40,918 bases of DNA, taken from positions 1-40,918 of the forward strand of contig JADJSY010000054.1 in NCBI GenBank assembly GCA_016711435.1. Reading direction: 5' to 3'. Positions 20,117 through 28,465 of this stretch are shown piece after piece. The translations under genes and the position numbers were made by a program. The notes beneath the pieces were generated by a model. That model did no database searches. It was not told where the DNA came from and saw only the letters and a list, made by a program, of their open reading frames with translations. How positions within the stretch are numbered: position 1 is the first letter of the stretch; the number at the start of each line of letters is the position of its first letter. The DNA comes from Lewinellaceae bacterium. Lineage in GTDB: Bacteria; Bacteroidota; Bacteroidia; Chitinophagales; Saprospiraceae.

Positions 20117-23100
20117 ATGGAACTGCAATATATTCAAATAGGGGGCGACCGTTTTTTTAAAATATCGGACAGCGATGCGCTACGTCCATTTTTTATGAGC
20201 ATTGTCAGCGACTCCGACCACTGGATGTTCATTTCCAGCAACGGCGGGTTGAGCGCAGGGCGAAAAAATGCCGATTATGCGTTGTTTCCCTATTACACGG
20301 ACGATAAAATTACTGAGTCCGCCGAGATAACGGGCAGCAAGTCCATATTTCTGGTACATCATGGCGATGCCCAACATATCTGGGAACCTTTTTCTAACCG
20401 GTATGAAGGCGTACACCGAACGAGCCGGAATTTGTACAAGCATATTTTCGGAAATAAAATCATTTTCGAAGAAATAAACCACGACCTGCAACTAACCTTT
20501 CAGGTGGAATGGAATTCCAGCGATCAGTTTGGTTTCGTCCGAAAGTCGCGGTTGATCAACCATGCGCCGGCCGAGGTCAACATATCACTGCTGGACGGCA
20601 TTCAAAACATCCTGCCTTATGGCGTGCCCAGCAGTTTGCAAAACACTGCCAGCAATCTCGTGGACGCGTATAAAAGGAGCGAATTGGACCCGGCGACGGG
20701 TTTGGGTGTCTATGCCTTGAGTGCCATCATAGTGGACAAAGCCGAACCCAGCGAGGCGCTGAAAGCCAATGTCGCCTGGTCGCTCGGCCTGGAAAACCCG
20801 ACTTATTTACTTTCTTCTCTCCAACTTGCGGCATTCCGGAAAGGCATACCGCTCCGGCAGGAAGAAGATGTAAAAGCGGAAAAAGGCGCCTATTTTCTCC
20901 ATAAAGCAATAGCACTGCTCCCCCACACGGAAAAAGAGTGGATGATTGTCGCCAATGTGAACCAAAGCCATACAGCGGTAGCGCGATTATTGGCATTCAT
21001 AAAAAATGAAAAAGGATTATACCAACGCGTCAACCAGGACATTGACGCAGGAACCAAACGCCTGCTCGCCCTCAACGCTGCCGCCGACGGGCTGCAACTG
21101 AGTTCCGACCACCGCCGGGATACCCGCCACTATTCCAATGTGCTGTTCAACATCATGCGCGGCGGCATTTTTGACGATAATTATCAAATTGAAAAATGGG
21201 ATTTCAGCCATTATTTGTCTGGGGCCAATAAAGCCGTTTTTGAAAATTCAAAACCGGTGGTAGATCAATTGCCAAATGCTTTTTCATTTTTTGCGCTAAA
21301 AGACATGGCGCAGCAAAGCGGGGATGTGCATTTTACGAGGTTATGCCTCGAATATATGCCGCTCAAATTCAGTCGCAGGCACGGCGACCCCAGCCGCCCC
21401 TGGAACTGGTTTTCCATCAATACCCGAAGCGAAAAAGACGGCTCGAAAATCCTCGACTACCAGGGCAATTGGCGGGACATCTTCCAAAACTGGGAAGCGC
21501 TGGCCCATTCCTACCCGGCGTTCATCGAGAGCATGGTGTATAAGTTTTTGAATGCGACCACCTTCGACGGCTACAACCCTTACCGCGTGACCAAAGAGGG
21601 TTTCGACTGGGAAACCATAGAGCCGGACAACCCCTGGTCGTATATCGGCTACTGGGGCGACCACCAGATCATCTACCTGCTGAAGTTTTTGGAGTTTATG
21701 GAAGACCATGAACCCGGTCAACTGGAAAGCCTACTGGACAAGGATTGCTTCGTGTATGCCAATGTGCCTTATAAGATAAAGCGTTACGAAGACATCCTCC
21801 GAAACCCGAAAGATACCATCGAGTTTGACCATGAATCGGACAAGGAAATCCGCCTGCAAAAAGAAAACCTGGGCGCGGATGGGGCCTTGTTGCGGGAAGA
21901 AAACGGCGGTATCCACACGGTGACGTTTGTAGAAAAAATATTGGCAACGGTATTGGCCAAACTCTCCAATTTCATTCCCGAAGGCGGTATCTGGATGAAC
22001 ACCCAGCGACCTGAATGGAACGACGCCAACAACGCCCTGGTGGGCAACGGGGTCTCAGTAGTGACGCTGTGCTATTTGCGGCGGTTTTTACATTTTTTCA
22101 AAAAAGTACTGGCTGCTTCGGAATTGAAACATGCCGGCATTTCCGCTGAATTGCTTGTTTTTCTGAACAGCGTATCGCAGACATTGAGCGACCACGAGCA
22201 TTTGCTTGCCGGTAAAATCAATGACACCGACCGCAAAAAGATATTGGACGGTTTGGGGGAAGCCGGCAGCGCATACCGCAACCGTATTTACAGCCGACCC
22301 TTTTCAGGATCAAAACAGCCGGTTGCGCTGAATGAAATCGGGCAATTTTTTGACCTGAGCCTCCGCTTTTTGGAACATACGATTGATGCCAATAAAAGGC
22401 CGGACCATTTATACCACGCTTATAATTTGATGACTATCGAAAGCGATGACCGCGTTTCAATTTCATATTTGAGCGAAATGCTGGAGGGGCAGGTAGCCGT
22501 GTTGAGTTCCAAATATTTATCCGCACAGGAGGCATACCTGCTCTTGGACAGTTTGAAAAAAAGCAAATTGTTCCGGCCCGACCAATACAGTTACCTGCTG
22601 TACCCCAACAAAGATTTGCCGGGCTTTTTTGTAAAAAACAATGTACCCAAAGTAGCCGTCGGGCAGTCAACCCTGCTCACCCAACTGGTATCCGAAGGCA
22701 ATGTGGATATCGTTGAAAAGGACGTCAATGGGGTGTTCCATTTCAACAGCAATTTTAAAAATGCCAACGACCTGAACGCCGCGCTGAACGAACTTGAGCA
22801 CACGAAATATGCGCCCCTCCTTGAAAAAGACAAAAAACAGGTGTTGCAAATATTTGAAGACCTGTTCAACCACAAAGCCTTCACCGGGCGCTCCGGTACT
22901 TTTTTCGGCTACGAAGGTTTAGGTTCCATTTATTGGCACATGGTGTCGAAACTCCAATTGGCTGTGTTGGAATGTTGCCTGAAAGCCGTGGATGATGGGG
23001 AAAGCCCTGAACTCACCGGCAAACTATTGGAACATTATTATGCCATAAGCGAAGGCATCGGCGTACACAAATCCCCGGCGTTGTATGGCGCCTTCCCGAG

Positions 23101-23533
23101 CGACCCGTATTCCCATACGCCTGCCGGAAAAGGCGCGCAGCAACCGGGCATGACCGGCCAGGTAAAGGAAGACATTTTGAGCAGGTTCGGCGAGTTGGGC
23201 GTTTTTGTAAAAAATGGCCAACTGCATTTCAACCCCAGCCTGCTGCGGAAAAGTGAGTTCCTGGAGGAAGCAAAAATATTCGAGTACGTAGATGTCCAAC
23301 AGAAGCCCCGGCAATTGCCCATCGAAAAAGGGTCGCTTTGCTACACCTATTGCCAGGTGCCTGTAGTGTACACATTGGCAACGGACAACAGCCTGACCAT
23401 TACGCATAAAGACGGTGCGACCACAACTTTTAACGGCTTGAATGTGGATAAAAACAACAGCCGGGAAATTTTTGAGAGGACAGGCGAGGTTATGCAAATC
23501 CAGGTTCACATCCAAACAAATAATCTGAAATAG
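20117..23533 (+). CDS. GH149-like beta-1,3-glucan phosphorylase, cytoplasmic
   Basis: This 1138-aa protein has no signal peptide (MELQYIQIGGDRFFKISDSD). It shows the (alpha/alpha)6-barrel phosphorylase features shared by GH94, GH149 and GH161: an N-terminal beta-sandwich with FGFVRKSRLINH, then LDYQGNWRDIFQNWEAL, FDWETIEPDNPWSYIGYWGD (Asp 515 as candidate general acid), IWMNTQRPEWNDANNALVGN, and a C-terminal region with TGRSGTFFGYEGLGSIYWHM. The length exceeds GH94 cellobiose or laminaribiose phosphorylases (about 800-900 aa) and fits GH149/GH161; Gram-negative context with GH16 and GH17 favours GH149. The expected reaction is phosphorolysis of beta-1,3-gluco-oligosaccharides to glucose 1-phosphate. 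The frame is fully open. It starts 7 bases after GH16 and ends one base before the next ATG, so it is translationally coupled. GH161 is the main alternative. Confidence 0.82.
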   Translation: MELQYIQIGGDRFFKISDSDALRPFFMSIVSDSDHWMFISSNGGLSAGRKNADYALFPYYTDDKITESAEITGSKSIFLVHHGDAQHIWEPFSNRYEGVHRTSRNLYKHIFGNKIIFEEINHDLQLTFQVEWNSSDQFGFVRKSRLINHAPAEVNISLLDGIQNILPYGVPSSLQNTASNLVDAYKRSELDPATGLGVYALSAIIVDKAEPSEALKANVAWSLGLENPTYLLSSLQLAAFRKGIPLRQEEDVKAEKGAYFLHKAIALLPHTEKEWMIVANVNQSHTAVARLLAFIKNEKGLYQRVNQDIDAGTKRLLALNAAADGLQLSSDHRRDTRHYSNVLFNIMRGGIFDDNYQIEKWDFSHYLSGANKAVFENSKPVVDQLPNAFSFFALKDMAQQSGDVHFTRLCLEYMPLKFSRRHGDPSRPWNWFSINTRSEKDGSKILDYQGNWRDIFQNWEALAHSYPAFIESMVYKFLNATTFDGYNPYRVTKEGFDWETIEPDNPWSYIGYWGDHQIIYLLKFLEFMEDHEPGQLESLLDKDCFVYANVPYKIKRYEDILRNPKDTIEFDHESDKEIRLQKENLGADGALLREENGGIHTVTFVEKILATVLAKLSNFIPEGGIWMNTQRPEWNDANNALVGNGVSVVTLCYLRRFLHFFKKVLAASELKHAGISAELLVFLNSVSQTLSDHEHLLAGKINDTDRKKILDGLGEAGSAYRNRIYSRPFSGSKQPVALNEIGQFFDLSLRFLEHTIDANKRPDHLYHAYNLMTIESDDRVSISYLSEMLEGQVAVLSSKYLSAQEAYLLLDSLKKSKLFRPDQYSYLLYPNKDLPGFFVKNNVPKVAVGQSTLLTQLVSEGNVDIVEKDVNGVFHFNSNFKNANDLNAALNELEHTKYAPLLEKDKKQVLQIFEDLFNHKAFTGRSGTFFGYEGLGSIYWHMVSKLQLAVLECCLKAVDDGESPELTGKLLEHYYAISEGIGVHKSPALYGAFPSDPYSHTPAGKGAQQPGMTGQVKEDILSRFGELGVFVKNGQLHFNPSLLRKSEFLEEAKIFEYVDVQQKPRQLPIEKGSLCYTYCQVPVVYTLATDNSLTITHKDGATTTFNGLNVDKNNSREIFERTGEVMQIQVHIQTNNLK

Positions 23534-23534
23534 T

Positions 23535-24821
23535 ATGAAAACACGATGGCACACAGCGGGTATCCTGTTGGCTTTCGCCTTCAGTTTTTCATGCTCCCCA
23601 AGGCATCTTGACCAAACACATCAACAATCAAAGCAAGCAGTGACAGCGAAAGACATCTTGGGTAACCCTGCATATTTAGCCATTTCTTACGGTGGCTATC
23701 GGAAAAACAGTCGTGACATACAGCCAAGCGTGGAGGAACTGAAAGAGGACATGAAAATCCTCGCAGCCATGAATATCAAGGTGCTGCGTACCTACAATAC
23801 GAAGTTGGCGGAAGCCGCCAACCTGTTGAAGGCTATTCGTGCATTAAAACAGGAAGATCCCCATTTCGAGATGTATGTTATGATGGGCACATGGATGGAT
23901 TGTAAAAACGCCTTTACGAACCACCCCAACCATGAAGATGAAGACGCTGAAACCAACGCCGCCGAAATTCAACGGGCGGTAGATATGGCCAATCAATACC
24001 CGGACATTGTGAAAATCATAGCCGTTGGCAATGAGGCGATGGTGAAATGGGCCGCCAGTTACTTCGTGCAGCCCTGGGTGATTCTAAAATATGTGGACCA
24101 ACTGCAGGCGCTGAAAAAAGCAGGTAAACTGCCCAAGGACCTATGGATTACCAGTTCCGACAATTTCGCATCCTGGGGCGGTGGCGGCGCCGAATACCAT
24201 GTCGAAGACTTGACCAAATTGTTCAAGGCGGTTGATTATGTGTCCATACATACCTACCCCATGCACGACACCCATTACAACCCTGCTTTTTGGGGCAATT
24301 TTGAGGGCGAAAAAGCACTCTCCGATACCGCCAAAATAGCCGCTGCCATGACTCGTGCCAGGAACTATGCCATTTCACAATACCAAAGTGTTGTAAAATA
24401 TATGAAGGGATTGGGCATTCAAAAACCCATTCATATCGGTGAAACGGGTTGGGCCAGCGCATCCAATGAACACTACGGGGCAGCCGGCTCAAAAGCGACC
24501 GACGAGTACAAGAAAGGGATGTATTACAACATGATGCGGGAATGGACCAATCGGGAGGGTATCGCCTGCTTTTACTTTGAGGCGTTTGATGAAATATGGA
24601 AAGTTGCCGCCAATCCCGGTGGCTCGGAAAACCACTTTGGATTGTTCACCCTCGACGGCAAGGCCAAATATGCCATCTGGGATTTGGTAGACAAAGGTGT
24701 TTTCAAAGGACTGTCGAGGGACGGGCATCCTGTGGTGAAAACCTATGGCGGCGACAAAGCGGCATTGCTTAAAGAAGTGATGCTACCGCCGGTAAAACAG
24801 GGAACAGCGATTGGCAATTGA
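23535..24821 (+). CDS. GH17 beta-1,3-glucanase/transglucosidase lipoprotein
   Basis: The signal ends LAFAFSFSC (Cys 20), so this is a lipoprotein. The body is a GH17 TIM barrel: AISYGGYRKNSRDIQPSVEE, NIKVLRTYNTKLAEA, the acid/base Glu 167 in AVGNEAMVKW, DYVSIHTYPMHDTHYNPAFW, the nucleophile Glu 303 in HIGETGWAS, and EAFDEIWK. GH17 enzymes hydrolyse or transglycosylate beta-1,3-glucans by a retaining mechanism. The length (428 aa) and domain are complete. It follows the phosphorylase by one base and probably shares its mRNA. It acts outside the cytoplasm, in contrast to the two downstream GH17 copies, and its sequence is distant from theirs. Periplasmic versus surface location cannot be decided from the residues after the Cys (SPRHLDQ). 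Confidence 0.88.
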   Translation: MKTRWHTAGILLAFAFSFSCSPRHLDQTHQQSKQAVTAKDILGNPAYLAISYGGYRKNSRDIQPSVEELKEDMKILAAMNIKVLRTYNTKLAEAANLLKAIRALKQEDPHFEMYVMMGTWMDCKNAFTNHPNHEDEDAETNAAEIQRAVDMANQYPDIVKIIAVGNEAMVKWAASYFVQPWVILKYVDQLQALKKAGKLPKDLWITSSDNFASWGGGGAEYHVEDLTKLFKAVDYVSIHTYPMHDTHYNPAFWGNFEGEKALSDTAKIAAAMTRARNYAISQYQSVVKYMKGLGIQKPIHIGETGWASASNEHYGAAGSKATDEYKKGMYYNMMREWTNREGIACFYFEAFDEIWKVAANPGGSENHFGLFTLDGKAKYAIWDLVDKGVFKGLSRDGHPVVKTYGGDKAALLKEVMLPPVKQGTAIGN

Positions 24822-24891
24822 CTATTCGCACAGGATTCAACATGCGAGCATTGATTTAAAACAGTATTGATCAACAAACGAAACACCCACA

Positions 24892-27243
24892 ATGAGTAAC
24901 ACTACAACATCGTCGCACAAAGTTCCTTTCGGGCAAAAGGTTGCCTTCGGATTAGGGATGCTTGCCAATCAAATGTTCCCTGCCGCCCTGGGAATATTCA
25001 TGGTTGTGCTGGTACAGGATTTAGGTTTCCCTGGCTGGATGTGGGGCTTATTGTTTTTCCTTCCCAGATTCTATGATTCCATTATTGATCTTATCATGGG
25101 ATTTGTCACAGACAATACCCGTTCCAAATGGGGCAGGCGCAGGCATTATGTCTTTATTGGCGCTATCATACTGGGCGTTTCGTTTGTGGCCATGTGGCAG
25201 TTGCATCGGGAAAACAGTTTGGAATACAATTTTACGTACTTCCTGATCTGGTCTTTTATGTTCTATACCGGGCTGACTATTTTCAGTATCCCTTATGTTG
25301 CCATGGGTTATGAGATGACCAACGATTTCCACGAGCGCACCAGCATCATGGCTGTAGCCCAGTGGATCGGGCAGTGGGCATGGGTCATTGCGCCCTGGTT
25401 TTGGATCATAATGTACGATCCTGATATGTTTGAAAATGCCGATACGGCTACCCGAACACTTTCTGTAGGAGTAGGCATATTTTGTATGATTTTGGCTATG
25501 GTTCCCGCTATTTTTATCAAAAGTGAATCCACCATAGATGATGACACCCTCATTCCATTGAGCCTGAAGAATATTGGCGGGGCGCTCAAAGAAATTTTGA
25601 GCGGGTTCAAGGCTGCCTTTGTGATTGTTCCGTTCAGAAAGTTGTGTATTTCGACCTTTTTGATTTTTAATGCCTTTAATACGGTAGCGTCCTTCTCGTT
25701 TTTCATCATCATTTATTATCTGTTCAATGGCAATACGGAAGCAGCAGGTATTTGGCCTACCTTGTTCGGAAGCGTGGGGGCTTTGGTGACCACCTTTGCG
25801 GTGATACCTACCGTGGCATGGATGTCCAAAAAAATGGGCAAGAAAAATGCCTTTATGCTCTCGCAGGGTATTTCCATCATCGGATATATATTGTTCTGGT
25901 TCCTGTTTGTGCCGGGCAAACCCTACATGTTCCTTTTCGCACTGCCTTTCTTTTCCTTCGGTATCGGAAGTTTGTTCACCCTGATGATGTCTATGACCGC
26001 AGATGTATGCGATTTGGACGAATTGAACACAGGTAAAAGACGGGAAGGTATTTTCGGCGCTATTTACTGGTGGATGGTGAAGTTGGGTTTTGCTATTGCC
26101 GGCCTGCTGAGTGGAGCTATTATGAGTTATGTTGGATTCACCCCCGATGCTGACGTACAGCCTGAAGGCGCCGTATCGGGCTTAAGGATGTTTTTTTCCC
26201 TGGTACCCATTGTCGGAACTTTGATTTCCATGTGGTTGATGAGCGATTATGATGTGAGTGAAGAACGCGCCCGTGAAATACGCACCGCAATAGACCTGAA
26301 AAAAGCAGCCTCAAGTGGCTCCTCTGCTTATTTGTCAGGCAAATTGCTTGCACTGAGTAAAGGATTGAACCTGAATACAAGTACCGGTTTGAATTTCAAC
26401 GGTAAAACCACGGCGGAAATCAAGTCAATGTTTTCGCAGGCGCTCCACAACGGCCTGCATGGATTGTGTTTCAGCCCATATACAGAAGGTCAGGGTACGG
26501 GCGATACTTTGTCTGAATCCCAAATTCGCCGGCGGATGGAAATTATTGCTCCTTATACAAAATGGGTGCGTTCCTTCTCTTGTACCCAGGGCAATGAATT
26601 GACTCCAAAACTTGCACGGGAAAAGGGCCTGAAAACCATGGTGGGCGCCTGGATAAGCCAGGACAAAGAGCGAAACGAAAGGGAAATTAAAGCACTCGTT
26701 GAATTGGCAGAAGCAGGATTGGTAGATATCGCAGCTGTGGGCAATGAAGTCTTGCAGCGCAATGAACTTTCCGAACAGGAAATCATCAAGTACCTGCAGC
26801 GGGTGCGCGCATTGTTGCCCAAACACATCCCTCTGGGTTATGTAGATGCCTATTATCATTTCCTCGACAAACCCGCTTTGGTGGATGCCTGCGACGTGAT
26901 GTTGATCAATTGCTACCCATTCTGGGAAGGAGCCGATAATGAACACGCCTTGCATTACCTGCAACACATGCACGCCTTGACAAGCCAGGTAGCCAAAGGC
27001 AAAAAAGTAATCATCACGGAGACCGGATGGCCAAGCAAAGGGCAAAATGTGCAGGAGGCCAATCCATCGGCTGAAACTGCGATGAAATACTTTATCAATA
27101 CGCAGCACTGGATGAAAGAGAACAACATTGAAGTGTTCTATTTCTCCTCCTTTGACGAATCCTGGAAACTGCATCACGAAGGAGAAGTTGGCACGCAGTG
27201 GGGCTTGTGGGATATCGATGAAAAACAAAAATTTGAAGGTTGA
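24892..27243 (+). CDS. MFS sugar:cation symporter (GPH type) fused to a C-terminal GH17 domain
   Basis: Residues 1 to about 455 form a 12-span glycoside-pentoside-hexuronide-type symporter: FGQKVAFGLGMLANQMFPAA, RFYDSIIDLIMGFVTDNTRS then KWGRRRHY, and DELNTGKRREGIFGAIYWWM. After a linker of about 25-30 residues (SDYDVSEERAREIRTAIDLK), a GH17 barrel fills about 485-783, with acid/base Glu 619 in AAVGNEVL and nucleophile Glu 710 in ITETGWPSKG, ending DIDEKQKFEG. The GPH C-terminus faces the cytoplasm, so the enzyme should sit on the inner face of the membrane at the transporter exit. The linker is open in one frame with no internal start that would give a separate GH17, so the fusion is in the sequence. 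The domain is a close paralogue of the next gene. The predicted role is import of beta-1,3-gluco-oligosaccharides with immediate trimming or transglycosylation (inference). Confidence 0.88.
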   Translation: MSNTTTSSHKVPFGQKVAFGLGMLANQMFPAALGIFMVVLVQDLGFPGWMWGLLFFLPRFYDSIIDLIMGFVTDNTRSKWGRRRHYVFIGAIILGVSFVAMWQLHRENSLEYNFTYFLIWSFMFYTGLTIFSIPYVAMGYEMTNDFHERTSIMAVAQWIGQWAWVIAPWFWIIMYDPDMFENADTATRTLSVGVGIFCMILAMVPAIFIKSESTIDDDTLIPLSLKNIGGALKEILSGFKAAFVIVPFRKLCISTFLIFNAFNTVASFSFFIIIYYLFNGNTEAAGIWPTLFGSVGALVTTFAVIPTVAWMSKKMGKKNAFMLSQGISIIGYILFWFLFVPGKPYMFLFALPFFSFGIGSLFTLMMSMTADVCDLDELNTGKRREGIFGAIYWWMVKLGFAIAGLLSGAIMSYVGFTPDADVQPEGAVSGLRMFFSLVPIVGTLISMWLMSDYDVSEERAREIRTAIDLKKAASSGSSAYLSGKLLALSKGLNLNTSTGLNFNGKTTAEIKSMFSQALHNGLHGLCFSPYTEGQGTGDTLSESQIRRRMEIIAPYTKWVRSFSCTQGNELTPKLAREKGLKTMVGAWISQDKERNEREIKALVELAEAGLVDIAAVGNEVLQRNELSEQEIIKYLQRVRALLPKHIPLGYVDAYYHFLDKPALVDACDVMLINCYPFWEGADNEHALHYLQHMHALTSQVAKGKKVIITETGWPSKGQNVQEANPSAETAMKYFINTQHWMKENNIEVFYFSSFDESWKLHHEGEVGTQWGLWDIDEKQKFEG

Positions 27244-27379
27244 TGGGGGTTGATAAAGGTTGATGAGGGTTGATAAAGTTGATATTCATCCACTCGAAAA
27301 AAGGGAAACCGCTTCATTTTCGAGTGAATGAATATCAACCTCATCAACCTTTTATCAACCCTCATCAACCTTATAAAAC
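27239..27379. repeat. Dyad-symmetric decamer array, copy A
   Basis: The left side holds head-to-tail units GTTGATGGGG, GTTGATAAAG, GTTGATGAGG and GTTGATAAA (27239-27277). A core arm follows (27278-27300, GTTGATATTCATCCACTCGA plus AAA), then a 16-base spacer, the complementary core arm (27317-27339, one mismatch in 23), and the mirror units CTCATCAAC, CTTTTATCAAC, CCTCATCAAC and CTTATAAAAC. It overlaps the stop codon of the MFS-GH17 gene and reaches to 39 bases before the next start. A second copy lies at 32633-32781. Confidence 0.8.
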
Positions 27380-27417
27380 GTCCTCTACATGTTGAAAATC
27401 TAAAAAAGCATAAAACT

Positions 27418-28302
27418 ATGTCATTCAGACAAGGAAAATACTTAACCCTATCGGGAATAGACTATTCCGACAAATCACCCGAACAGATGCAAAACCTTTT
27501 CCGGCAAACGTTGGAAGGTGGTATGCACGGCCTCTGTTACAGCGCTTACGAAGAGGGCCAAAAACCAGGTGATATCTTAACCATAGAACAAATCCGGCGA
27601 CGGATGAAAATTATTGCCCCCTACACCAAATGGGTACGCTCATTTTCCTGTATCGAAGGCAATGAGTTGGTGCCGAAAGTAGCCCGTGAGTTCGGAATAA
27701 AAACCCTGGTTGGCGCCTGGCTGGGAAAAGATGAAGACCTGAACGAGCAGGAAATAGCCGGTCTGATACAATTAGCGAAAGAAGGTTACGTAGACATTGC
27801 TGCCGTAGGCAACGAAGTGCTCTACCGGGAGGACTTGAGCGAGGAGGCCCTGTTGGAGTACATCCTCCGGGTGAAAAATGCTATCCCGGAGGTGCCGGTC
27901 GGCTATGTAGATGCCTATTACGAGTTTACCGCTTGTCCCAGAATCACCGAGGCCTGCGATGTCATTTTGTCCAATTGCTACCCCTTTTGGGAAGGCTGCC
28001 ACATAGATTATTCCCTGGTATATATGAAACAGATGTACCAGCAGGCTGTGCAGGCCGCCAATGGGAAAAAAGTAATTATCACCGAAACGGGCTGGCCGAG
28101 CCAGGGAAAAAGTCTTGATGGCGCTCAACCATCTGCGGAAAATGCCATGAAATACTTCATCAATTCCCAACAGTGGTCACGAGAGGAGGGCGTCGAGATT
28201 TTTTACTTCTCCTCTTTCGATGAGTCCTGGAAAGTAGGCGCCGAAGGCGATGTAGGCGCTTACTGGGGCTTGTGGGACATGCACCAAAACCTCAAATTTT
28301 GA
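27418..28302 (+). CDS. Cytoplasmic GH17 enzyme, stand-alone paralogue of the fused domain
   Basis: I choose the ATG at 27418 (MSFRQGKYLTLSGIDYSDKS) because the earlier in-frame ATG at 27328 lies inside the repeat element and encodes repeat sequence. The protein (294 aa) has no signal peptide. The GH17 barrel carries LEGGMHGLCYSAYEEGQKPG, RRRMKIIAPYTKWVRSFSC, acid/base Glu 133 in IAAVGNEVLYRED, nucleophile Glu 223 in VIITETGWPSQG, and FYFSSFDESWKVG. It aligns along its whole length with residues 485-783 of the upstream fusion, so a duplication produced one of them. It should act on beta-1,3-gluco-oligosaccharides in the cytoplasm beside the phosphorylase. Hydrolysis or transfer cannot be told apart from sequence. 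The 174-base gap before it is filled by the repeat, so it may have its own promoter. Confidence 0.87.
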   Translation: MSFRQGKYLTLSGIDYSDKSPEQMQNLFRQTLEGGMHGLCYSAYEEGQKPGDILTIEQIRRRMKIIAPYTKWVRSFSCIEGNELVPKVAREFGIKTLVGAWLGKDEDLNEQEIAGLIQLAKEGYVDIAAVGNEVLYREDLSEEALLEYILRVKNAIPEVPVGYVDAYYEFTACPRITEACDVILSNCYPFWEGCHIDYSLVYMKQMYQQAVQAANGKKVIITETGWPSQGKSLDGAQPSAENAMKYFINSQQWSREEGVEIFYFSSFDESWKVGAEGDVGAYWGLWDMHQNLKF

Positions 28303-28310
28303 CCTTCCCG

Positions 28311-28339
28311 GCGTGGCACCTGCCCTGGTTGTACCACGC
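28311..28339 (+). terminator. Hairpin after the last GH17 gene
   Basis: GCGTGGCAC (28311-28319) and GTACCACGC (28331-28339) pair over nine positions with one mismatch, starting 8 bases after the GH17 stop. There is no T-tract, so termination is only a possibility. Confidence 0.35.
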
Positions 28340-28465
28340 AACCTACCTGCAAGATCCCCGTATACAACGGCTTCAATGAGAATGCTTAGATTTGCATCTG
28401 TTACTGCTAAGTAAAAATGAAAACAGATGACATACAAGAAAGCGTCAAAATTGAAAAGCGGATAG

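Noticed and set aside
26425..27228. 267-aa open frame antisense to the GH17 part of the MFS fusion
   Set aside because: It is the shadow of a conserved catalytic domain with both Glu motifs on the plus strand.
24892..27243. The MFS-GH17 fusion as an indel artefact
   Set aside because: Frame and sense are continuous through the linker, no stop or alternative start is hidden there, and both domains are in the same frame without repair.
27239..27379. CRISPR array
   Set aside because: The repeats are about 10 bases with no spacers, they reverse orientation at the centre, and no cas genes are present.
27328..27417. Upstream ATG at 27328 as the start of the free GH17
   Set aside because: The extra 30 residues are translated repeat sequence, and the family N-terminus fits the ATG at 27418.
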